NCBI RefSeq assembly: GCF_002288005.1
Contig: NZ_CP016771.1
Coordinates: 868,001 to 932,000, forward strand
From: Candidatus Nanopelagicus hibericus
GTDB lineage: Bacteria > Actinomycetota > Actinomycetes > Nanopelagicales > Nanopelagicaceae
DNA length: 64,000 nt
Direction: 5' to 3'
Part shown: piece after piece, positions 55,069 to 62,448 of the stretch
Position numbering within the stretch: the first letter of the stretch is position 1
Layout of the letters: every line of letters begins with the position of its first letter
Notes under the pieces: model-generated
Told to the model about the DNA's origin: nothing
Database searches by the model: none
The model's input: the letters and a program-made list of their open reading frames with translations, nothing else
Program-made: the position numbers and the translations under genes

Positions 55069-56532
55069 ATGAACCTTGAGGCCACCTTTGATAAATGTGA
55101 TCCTAAAACTGGTGAGGTAATTGCAAAGTATAAAAACTTTTCACTCGATGAGGTATCTGCCCAAGTAAATCTGGCCCAAACTGCAAGTATTCGCTGGCAA
55201 GAGTTTGGCTTCACCGCTCGAAAGCGCACCTTGCTTAAATGGGCTTCTTACATAACTAAAAATCAAAGTGAGATTGCTGCCTTAGTTGCAACTGAGTGCG
55301 GCAAACCATTAAGTGATGCGTCTTTAGAGGTTTCTATTTCAATTGACAATCTTGCTTGGGCAGCAAAGCATGCAGAAGAGATTATGCAAAAACAAAATCG
55401 CCCAGCTGGTTTATTGATGTTTAACATGAAGGCGCAGGTTCAAAGATCACCCCTTGGTGTGGTTGGCGTAATTGGTCCTTGGAATTATCCAATCTTTACT
55501 CCAATGGGCTCTATTGCTTACGCCTTAGCTGCTGGAAATGCAGTTGTCTTTAAACCATCTGAGTTCACACCCGGTGTGGGAAAGTGGCTGGCAGATTCAT
55601 TTGCTCTCATTGCACCATTTGAAAATATCTTTGCAACGGTAACTGGCTTACCTGATACCGGTAGAGCATTAACTCAATCAAAGATTAATAAGCTCTCATT
55701 TACCGGATCAACTAAAACTGCTAAAAAGGTGGCAGAAAGTTGCGCGCAATCAATGATTCCAGTTGTGCTCGAATGTGGTGGCAAGGATCCAGTAATTGTG
55801 GCAGCAGATGCTGATATAAAACTTGCAGCCGAATACACACTCTGGTCTGCCATGGCTAATGCTGGTCAATCTTGTATTGGGGCAGAAAGAGTTTATGTGG
55901 TCGAATCTGTTGCTGATCAATTTATTGAAGAGATTAGTAAGATGGCAAAAAAGATTGAGGTTGGCAAAGATTACGGCCCAGCCACAATGCCATCACAATT
56001 AAATGTTATTCAATCCCATTTAGATGATGCCAAAGCAAAGGGGGCTAAATTCTTACTTGGGGGCGCTGATTCGGTAAAGGGCGCCTATGTTGAACCGGTA
56101 ATAATGTTGGATGTGCCAGAGGATTCAACTGCGATGACGCAGGAGACCTTTGGGCCAACTATTGCTATTAATAAGGTATCTAATACTGAAGAAGCAATTA
56201 AGTTATCTAATGCCAGCTCCTATGGACTTGCTGCAGCAGTTTTCTCCAAGCGAGATGGTGAAAAGATTGCCTCAAAGCTTGCCTGTGGCATGGTCTCCAT
56301 AAATTCAGTCTTTTTATTTGCAGCTGTTGCATCTGTGCCATTTGGTGGAGTTAAAGATTCTGGATATGGGCGCATTCATGGAGCTGAAGGTTTACTTGAG
56401 TACACCTACGCACGCACAGTAGTTAAAACTAGATTTAGAATTCCACTTAGAGTTACTACCTTCAAGCGCACAAAAGTTTCAGAAAAAATCATAACAACCT
56501 TGATTAAGCGCTTGCATGGAAGAAAGAAGTAG
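55069..56532 (+). CDS. NAD(P)-dependent aldehyde dehydrogenase
   Basis: Oxidises an aldehyde to its acid. The 487 residues include GPWNYP, the NAD-binding SFTGSTKTAKK, catalytic Glu in LECGGKDP and catalytic Cys in AGQSCIGAE. It is close to succinate-semialdehyde and benzaldehyde dehydrogenase-type ALDHs; substrate is not determined. A basic C-terminal tail (about 30 residues, TFKRTKVSEK onward) extends past the usual end and could be a membrane-binding segment. The frame is open to 54988, but ATG 55069 fits homologues and the promoter spacing. Confidence 0.9.
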   Translation: MNLEATFDKCDPKTGEVIAKYKNFSLDEVSAQVNLAQTASIRWQEFGFTARKRTLLKWASYITKNQSEIAALVATECGKPLSDASLEVSISIDNLAWAAKHAEEIMQKQNRPAGLLMFNMKAQVQRSPLGVVGVIGPWNYPIFTPMGSIAYALAAGNAVVFKPSEFTPGVGKWLADSFALIAPFENIFATVTGLPDTGRALTQSKINKLSFTGSTKTAKKVAESCAQSMIPVVLECGGKDPVIVAADADIKLAAEYTLWSAMANAGQSCIGAERVYVVESVADQFIEEISKMAKKIEVGKDYGPATMPSQLNVIQSHLDDAKAKGAKFLLGGADSVKGAYVEPVIMLDVPEDSTAMTQETFGPTIAINKVSNTEEAIKLSNASSYGLAAAVFSKRDGEKIASKLACGMVSINSVFLFAAVASVPFGGVKDSGYGRIHGAEGLLEYTYARTVVKTRFRIPLRVTTFKRTKVSEKIITTLIKRLHGRKK

Positions 56533-56534
56533 TA

Positions 56535-57683
56535 CTACAAACTCTTTGCAATCCGATCAATACCTTCAGTGATTACTTGCGGGCTGGTTCCAAAGTTAAG
56601 TCGGACAAAGCTCTTATGTTTTGGTCCATATAAAACTCCACCATTTAATGCCACTTTTCCTTTTTCTAAAATCTTCGCTGCTGGATCATCCCCTAAACCA
56701 AGGGCGCTCATATCAAGCCAAGCAAGATAGCCAAAATCTGGAATTCGATACTTAACTTGCGGTAATTTGCTTTGCAGTAAATTGCTAAGTAATTTCCTAT
56801 TCTCATCCAATGTGATCAACACTCCATCTAACCAATTAACAGAGTCTGCATAAGCAGCAGTTGATGCTACTGCGCCAAATAAAGATGCCCGCCAAGTTAC
56901 CGCCAGTGGCATTTTATTTATTCGCTCCTGCAGCGCACTTGATTGAGTAATGATAAACGCACACTTAAGCCCAGCTAGGTTAAAGGATTTACTTGCGCTA
57001 GTAATAATAATTCCAACCTCTTTGGCAACATCACTTACAGCTAAGAAGGGTGTAAAAGTTTTTGCGTCATAGGAAAGAGGTGCATGGATCTCATCACTTA
57101 AAATCACCACTTGATAACGCTTTGCCAACTCAGCTAACGCACTTAATTGTTGCTTATCAAAAATAACCCCAACTGGATTATGTGGATGGCACAAAATATG
57201 GACCTTAACACCAGCCTTGTACTCTTTTTCAATCGCTACTAAATCTAATTTGTAATTTAAATCCTCCTCAATAAGAGGGGTATCAACTGTGGTGGCATTA
57301 ACCTCAGTAATCCATCGCCAGATATTTTCATAAACTGGTGAGTTAAGCATTACCTTCTCACCTGGCTTAATTAGGGTGCGCATGATCTCCACAATGCCAA
57401 CGCCAACATCAGTTGCCATGCGCATTTGTTTGGTATCAACCTGCCAACCCCAACGAGATAGTGAGAATTTGGCAAAGGCATCAAATAACTCTGGGAATGG
57501 TCCGAGGTATCCAGTATCTGATCGCTCGACCATATCTAATAAGGCAGCTTTTATTGCCGGGGCTGATTCAAAATCCATCTCAGCAACAGGTAGCGGCAGA
57601 ACATCATTTGGAAATTGTCGCCACTTAACACTTTTACGTTTACGTAATTGATCAAGTGATAACGCTCGGACGACATCGGCCAT
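56535..57683 (-). CDS. PLP-dependent C-S lyase / aminotransferase, MalY-PatB type
   Basis: Fold-type I PLP enzyme of 382 residues. It has VAEMDFESAP at the N-terminus, the CHPHNPVGVIF segment, the PLP lysine in SASKSFNLAG and a C-terminal RLNFGTS (carboxylate Arg). PatB/MalY members cleave cystathionine or other S-conjugates. ATG at 57683 lies 31 bases after the SDR gene; longer in-frame starts fall inside that gene. CATACT seven bases upstream could be an internal promoter. Confidence 0.88.
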   Translation of the reverse strand: MADVVRALSLDQLRKRKSVKWRQFPNDVLPLPVAEMDFESAPAIKAALLDMVERSDTGYLGPFPELFDAFAKFSLSRWGWQVDTKQMRMATDVGVGIVEIMRTLIKPGEKVMLNSPVYENIWRWITEVNATTVDTPLIEEDLNYKLDLVAIEKEYKAGVKVHILCHPHNPVGVIFDKQQLSALAELAKRYQVVILSDEIHAPLSYDAKTFTPFLAVSDVAKEVGIIITSASKSFNLAGLKCAFIITQSSALQERINKMPLAVTWRASLFGAVASTAAYADSVNWLDGVLITLDENRKLLSNLLQSKLPQVKYRIPDFGYLAWLDMSALGLGDDPAAKILEKGKVALNGGVLYGPKHKSFVRLNFGTSPQVITEGIDRIAKSL

Positions 57684-57714
57684 AAGTGCAAGTATGCCAC
57701 TTATTTTAAAAGAA

Positions 57715-58491
57715 TTAGTAGGTTGCTCGCCCGCCTGAAATATCAAAAGTAAAGCCAGTTGTAAATGAACAAGCCTTTGATCCCATAAATGCAATTATCT
57801 CTGCAACTTCACTTGGCTCACCAAGACGGCCGGCTGGAATTTTTGAGATCATATAATCCAAAGTTTCTTTGGCGGTATTCACATTAATTGGCGTTGCAAT
57901 TACGGCTGGAGCAAGTGCATTTATTGTTATTCCATCAACTGCAACCTCTTTAGCAACACCTTTTACAAAACCAATTAAGCCAGCTTTAGCGGTGTTGTAA
58001 GGGGCCATCTTGGGATTGCCCTCTTTACCGGCAATTGATGCCACCTGCACAATCCGGCCATACTTTTGTTTTTTCATAATTGGCAACACTGCTTGAGTTA
58101 ACCAGATAGCACCAAAGAGATTAACCTCGATTACTTTTTGATAATCACTCCAAGTAATCTCCTCAACAAATTTTCCCGTAGGTCCTGGGTAGCCGGCGCA
58201 ATTTACTAATGCATCAATTCTTTTATGTGTACTTCCTAGCGTTGCAATTAAATCCATAACGTTTTTTTGATTGGATATATCTAAAACCACAGCTTCGGCA
58301 GCTCCGCCTGATTTTGTAATCAGATCTACACACTCATCAATACCTGACTGATTTAAATCAATACAGATTACCTTTGCCCCACGGGATGCGATTAATTGGG
58401 CGGCAGATTTACCAATTCCACTACCTGCGCCAGTAACAATTACTACCTGACCTGCGTAGGAGATCTCTTGGAAAGCGCTGTTGTTACTCAT
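57715..58491 (-). CDS. short-chain dehydrogenase/reductase (3-oxoacyl reductase-like)
   Basis: Classical SDR of 258 residues: NAD(P)-binding GAGSGIG near residue 21, catalytic Ser in VASIAG, YNTAK (YxxxK) and a C-terminal glycine-rich ISGG. A polyol, sugar or hydroxyacid substrate is likely. ATG at 58491; a TATAAT -10 box lies nine bases upstream. It is divergent from the U32-like operon and may act in the same pathway. Confidence 0.88.
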   Translation of the reverse strand: MSNNSAFQEISYAGQVVIVTGAGSGIGKSAAQLIASRGAKVICIDLNQSGIDECVDLITKSGGAAEAVVLDISNQKNVMDLIATLGSTHKRIDALVNCAGYPGPTGKFVEEITWSDYQKVIEVNLFGAIWLTQAVLPIMKKQKYGRIVQVASIAGKEGNPKMAPYNTAKAGLIGFVKGVAKEVAVDGITINALAPAVIATPINVNTAKETLDYMISKIPAGRLGEPSEVAEIIAFMGSKACSFTTGFTFDISGGRATY

Positions 58492-58500
58492 TGTTATCCG

Positions 58501-58506
58501 ATTATA
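58501..58506 (-). promoter_or_regulatory. -10 box of the SDR-patB unit
   Basis: Perfect TATAAT on the minus strand, nine bases before ATG 58491; TTTAGA 17 bases further upstream is a partial -35. On the plus strand a separate TAATCT (58521-58526) may serve the divergent operon. Confidence 0.5.
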
Positions 58507-58548
58507 CTTGCCTAATCCTTTAATCTAAAAAGTGAATTGAAATGGAGC

Positions 58549-59475
58549 ATGATGGCATCTTGGCCAAGCACGCGAGATCCCAAGGGCCCAATGAAGCGCT
58601 CCATTGGGATATTGAGCAAACAAAAAATTCAATCACAAGATGCAGATGGATTACCCGAATCTGGCAAGAGATTTGCCGACGGCAGCCGCTACAAAATAGA
58701 GATTCCATCGGTAGAAGGTCCGGCTGCATTTAAAACTGTAATTGACGAAGCAAAAAAACATAAGCTAGTAATACATCGCATCTCCCAAGGCTCTGGCATC
58801 ATGATGCAAACTGATGATGAGATTAAGCAGATGGTCGCGATGGGTAAGAAGGAGAAGATTGAGGTTTGCTTATTTGTTGGGCCAAGGGCTTCCTGGGATA
58901 TTGGAAAGCAGGTAAGTGCTAGTGCTGGCGTGATTGCATCGCCAACTCTTCGCGGTGGTGATCAACTTAGATTTGCATTAGAGGATGTAATAAATGGCGT
59001 AAATCTTGGGCTTCGAAGTGTTTTGGTGGGAGATCTTGGATTATTAAAGGTATTAGGAGATGCAAAGCGCAAGGGTGATCTGCCTAAGGAGTTAATTCTT
59101 AAAACTTCAGTGGCGTTGGTTTGTAATAATCCAGCAACCGCTGCACTCCTAGAAGATCTTGGTGCCTCTACTTTAAATTTAGCCACTGATCTCTCCTTGC
59201 AACAAATTGCTGCCATAAGATCACAGGTTGATCTACCAGTTGATATTTATGTTGAAGGGCCAGATGATTTTGGTGGTGCGGTAAGACATTATGAAACACC
59301 AGATTTGGTAAGAGTGGCTGCTCCGATTTACTTAAAGTTCACACTCAGAAACTCACCGGGTTTATATCCCGCAGGTGCCCACATCCAAGGATTGGTTGAG
59401 TCAACTGCGAAAGAGCGGGTGCGCCGTGCTGCAATTAGCAAGGCGATATTAGATAGGTATGGTTTTAAAAAATAA
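58549..59475 (+). CDS. U32-like TIM-barrel protein of unknown function
   Basis: The 308-residue protein resembles an actinobacterial group often labelled U32 family peptidase: IEIPSVEGP near residue 55, HRISQGSGIM, CLFVGPRASWD, LRGGDQLR and DIYVEGPDDFGG, consistent with a beta/alpha barrel. It lacks any clear protease signature I can point to, and an enzymatic role on a small metabolite is as likely. The start is uncertain: TTG 58537, ATG 58549, ATG 58552 and ATG 58591 (AAGGG upstream) are all in frame. First gene of an operon with SDR, kinase and enolase-like genes. Confidence 0.75.
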   Translation: MMASWPSTRDPKGPMKRSIGILSKQKIQSQDADGLPESGKRFADGSRYKIEIPSVEGPAAFKTVIDEAKKHKLVIHRISQGSGIMMQTDDEIKQMVAMGKKEKIEVCLFVGPRASWDIGKQVSASAGVIASPTLRGGDQLRFALEDVINGVNLGLRSVLVGDLGLLKVLGDAKRKGDLPKELILKTSVALVCNNPATAALLEDLGASTLNLATDLSLQQIAAIRSQVDLPVDIYVEGPDDFGGAVRHYETPDLVRVAAPIYLKFTLRNSPGLYPAGAHIQGLVESTAKERVRRAAISKAILDRYGFKK

Positions 59476-59476
59476 A

Positions 59477-60181
59477 ATGACTAATCCCGCGCCGCTTAAG
59501 CTTTTAATCTTTGGGGGCACAGGAGTATTGGGTCAGGCGATTGCCACAAAGTTTAAATCTCATAATTATGAAGTCACCTACGGTGTTCGAAAAATAAGTA
59601 ATCCTAAGGATCAGTTCCAACTGCCAATTGCTGACTCTTCATTTCCAGAGCTACTAAAAGGTCAATTATTTGACACAGTAATTTTTGCCCAGGGAGCCAA
59701 CATCAATGATTCAGTGATTAATAATTCCTTAGATGACCTAAACAAACTGTTTGAAGCAAATGTTAGTTTTATTACCGAAACTACTAAAGCGCTTATTTCT
59801 CGCAACTTGATTAAGAGCAAAGGGAAAATGGTGGTCTTGAGCTCCTTTTGGGAGCAAGTAACGAGGCAAGAAAAGATGTCCTACACAATCACCAAGGCTG
59901 CAGTTGGTGGCTTGGTTAGATCGATGGCGGTTGATTTAGGTAATGCCAAAGGAATTTTAGTTAATGGATTGCTGCCTGGAGTAGTTGATTCACCAATGGC
60001 ACGGGGATTACTAAAGCCAGAACAGATTGAAAATGTTGAGTGGCAAACTCCCGGACATAAAATGGTGGTACCAAGTGATGTGGCAAATGCTGCTTACCTG
60101 CTTGGCTGTGAAGACAACACTGCAATCTCTGGACAATCTTTATTTGTTGATTACGGCTTTGCCATCGCCCGGGTTCTTTAG
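59477..60181 (+). CDS. short-chain dehydrogenase/reductase
   Basis: SDR of 234 residues with the N-terminal GGTGVLG, catalytic Ser in VLSSFW and YTITK (YxxxK), then a C-terminal NGLLPGVVDSPMARG. It is shorter than the SDR at 57715 and not a close copy. ATG 59477 lies one base after the upstream stop codon; an earlier in-frame ATG (59459) overlaps the U32-like gene. Probable role: oxidation or reduction of the intermediate handled by the operon. Confidence 0.85.
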   Translation: MTNPAPLKLLIFGGTGVLGQAIATKFKSHNYEVTYGVRKISNPKDQFQLPIADSSFPELLKGQLFDTVIFAQGANINDSVINNSLDDLNKLFEANVSFITETTKALISRNLIKSKGKMVVLSSFWEQVTRQEKMSYTITKAAVGGLVRSMAVDLGNAKGILVNGLLPGVVDSPMARGLLKPEQIENVEWQTPGHKMVVPSDVANAAYLLGCEDNTAISGQSLFVDYGFAIARVL

Positions 60182-60190
60182 GCGCTATTT

Positions 60191-61180
60191 GTGAGTGTAG
60201 AACTTCTTAATAAGGATACTGTTGTTCAATATCTGACTGACAAAAATATTATCTCTGCCACTGATAAGGCTGAGGTTGAGGTATTAACTGGCGGTGTATC
60301 AAATGTAGTTCTGGCTATTACAACTGCAGATCAAAAACTGGTTTTAAAGCAGGCATTAGCCGAGCTTGCAGTGAGTGAAAAATGGCTAGCTGATCAACGC
60401 CGTGCAATTGTGGAAGCAGATGCTATTAAATTGTTTAACCAATTAAGCCCAGCTCAAGTGCCAAAGTTGATATTCCTAGATCCAGAGCGTTTTATTCTTG
60501 TGCTAGAACGTGTACCAGTAGGTAGTACGGTTTGGAAATCTGATTTACTTGCTGGAATTATTAATCCAGATGTGGGTGCTGGTTTAGGAAAGACGCTTGC
60601 CACATGGCATAACTATGGCGAAGTTACCGCTTCAGCCAGGATTAAATTTATGGAAGATACTCTGTTTGAACAACTGCGCATTGATCCCTTCTACCGTTTT
60701 GTAGCTGCCAAAAGTCCACAAATTGAGGTTCCAATTAGAAAACTTATTAATGAATTAGAGGGTGATAAAACCACAATTGTGCACGGAGATTTCTCCCCGA
60801 AAAACATTATGGTTTCTATGGATGATCAGATTTACATTTTAGATTTTGAAGTCACTCACGTCGGAAATCCGGTCTTTGACCTGGCTTTTTTAATCGCACA
60901 TTTGCTCTGTAAATTCTTTCGAACCGAAGATCGCCTGCAGGCTAAGCTTTTAAGTAATACTGCAAATACCTTTACCGCAGAGTATGCCCAACTAAGGTCG
61001 ATCTCACCCACGGTGGCAAAGCACGCCGCCCTAATTGCACTTGCCAGAGTTGAAGGTAAATCACCAGTAAATTACCTAAACCAAGTACAACAGAAGAAAA
61101 TACAAAGCTTTACCAAAGCAGTTTTAGCGGATAATGCTAAATTACCTGTTGCAAATCTATTTGAGATGAGCGCTAAGTGA
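60191..61180 (+). CDS. APH/choline-kinase-fold small-molecule kinase
   Basis: The 329-residue protein has GGVSNVVLAI (nucleotide loop), VLKQ (Lys), the catalytic loop VHGDFSPKNIMV and the metal site ILDFEVTHVGNP. The family includes methylthioribose kinase (MtnK), homoserine and aminoglycoside kinases; no mtn genes are near, so the name MtnK is not used. The start is GTG 60191. It overlaps the enolase-like gene by four bases (GTGA), which suggests the two products act consecutively. Confidence 0.82.
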   Translation: MSVELLNKDTVVQYLTDKNIISATDKAEVEVLTGGVSNVVLAITTADQKLVLKQALAELAVSEKWLADQRRAIVEADAIKLFNQLSPAQVPKLIFLDPERFILVLERVPVGSTVWKSDLLAGIINPDVGAGLGKTLATWHNYGEVTASARIKFMEDTLFEQLRIDPFYRFVAAKSPQIEVPIRKLINELEGDKTTIVHGDFSPKNIMVSMDDQIYILDFEVTHVGNPVFDLAFLIAHLLCKFFRTEDRLQAKLLSNTANTFTAEYAQLRSISPTVAKHAALIALARVEGKSPVNYLNQVQQKKIQSFTKAVLADNAKLPVANLFEMSAK

Positions 61181-62448
61181 AAATTACCAAGGTATTTGGT
61201 TATCAGGTTTTAGATTCCAGAGGCAGGCCAACAGTTGCAGCATCGATATCACTCACTGATGGCTCAACTCATACCGCCAGGGTTCCTTCAGGTGCTTCAA
61301 CCGGTTCTCATGAAGCTAAAGAGTTGCGTGATACTGGCAGCAAGCATGCCGAAAAGTTTTTTGCAGGTGCATCTGTCCAATTAGCCGTCGCCAATATCAA
61401 TGAGAAGATTGCGCCGCTACTGATTGAAGATCAGATAAGTTTAAGTTCAGTCGATAACAAGTTGAGCGAGTTAGATCCAAGTATTGATCACGCTCAGTTA
61501 GGTGCCAACGCCACGCTAGCGGTTTCTCTAGCTGCTGCTTTAGCTGATGCTCATGGGCAGAACAAATCACTGGCGCGATATTTCACCGCCGAAAAACAAC
61601 TACTGATTCCAATGCCGATGGTTAATATTTTATCTGGCGGTGCACATGCAAATCGCACCATGGATATTCAAGATATTTTAATAATTCCAGTGGGCGCCAA
61701 ATCATTCACTCAAGCTCTCTCTTGGATCGTGGCCATCCGTGAAATGGCAGCTAAGTTGGGCAAAGAGTCAGGAGCGGTGACAAATCTGATTGCAGATGAA
61801 GGCGGGCTAGCAATTGCATTTGATTCCGTTGAAAAGGCTTGTGAATTTGTCACAAAATCAATTGAAAAAGTGGGACTGAAGGTGGGCACTGAAGTTGCAC
61901 TTGCGCTAGATGTAGCTGCCACACAATTTTTTGATGGAAATAAATACAATTTTGCAACTACTAACAAGAGTTACACATCTGCCGAGTTTGTTAAATACAT
62001 CGGTGATCTAACATCTAACCAGCCAATTATTTCAATTGAAGACCCATTTGCAGAGGATGATTGGCAAAGTTGGCAGAATTTTTCTGAAATTGCTCCTAAG
62101 AAACTGCAGGTTATGGGTGATGATTTACTCACAACAAATCTAGATCGCTTAAATCAAGCAATTGCCAGTAAGAGTGCAAATGCAATATTGATTAAAGCAA
62201 ATCAAAATGGTTTAGTCACCTCAACTCTTAATGTGTTAAAACAGGCTCGAGCAAACAATTTCAATACTGTCGTTTCGGCTAGATCTGGTGAAAATGAGGA
62301 TTCTTGGCTAGCAGATTTAGCTGTTGGCTGGAGTGCTGGTCAGATTAAGGTGGGGTCAACTCATGGCTCTGAAAGGAATGCAAAGTGGAATAGGTTGCTT
62401 GAGCTTGAGGCAACAGAGGAGTGTAGGTTCTTAAATCCTTTTAATTAA
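61177..62448 (+). CDS. divergent enolase-superfamily protein with altered active site
   Basis: The 423-residue protein is a full-length enolase homologue: DSRGRPTV, SGASTG loop, LGANA, GGAHAN, ADEGG, metal ligands in LALDVAATQF, SIEDP and GDD, catalytic Lys in ILIK and GQIK. Compared with E. coli Eno, the Glu of DIQE is Asp here (residue 166, E168 in E. coli) and the His of SHRSGETED is Ala (residue 368, H370 in E. coli). The substrate loop RSGE is kept. It is therefore unlikely to be the glycolytic enolase and may dehydrate another phosphorylated acid made by the adjacent kinase. Confidence 0.82.
   Translation: MKITKVFGYQVLDSRGRPTVAASISLTDGSTHTARVPSGASTGSHEAKELRDTGSKHAEKFFAGASVQLAVANINEKIAPLLIEDQISLSSVDNKLSELDPSIDHAQLGANATLAVSLAAALADAHGQNKSLARYFTAEKQLLIPMPMVNILSGGAHANRTMDIQDILIIPVGAKSFTQALSWIVAIREMAAKLGKESGAVTNLIADEGGLAIAFDSVEKACEFVTKSIEKVGLKVGTEVALALDVAATQFFDGNKYNFATTNKSYTSAEFVKYIGDLTSNQPIISIEDPFAEDDWQSWQNFSEIAPKKLQVMGDDLLTTNLDRLNQAIASKSANAILIKANQNGLVTSTLNVLKQARANNFNTVVSARSGENEDSWLADLAVGWSAGQIKVGSTHGSERNAKWNRLLELEATEECRFLNPFN

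Noticed and set aside
58549-59475. Calling the TIM-barrel protein a peptidase
   Set aside because: U32 peptidase signature is not visible; family label alone is not evidence for proteolysis.
60191-61180. Naming the kinase MtnK (methylthioribose kinase)
   Set aside because: The fold fits but no methionine-salvage genes are near and the metal-site sequence is not diagnostic.
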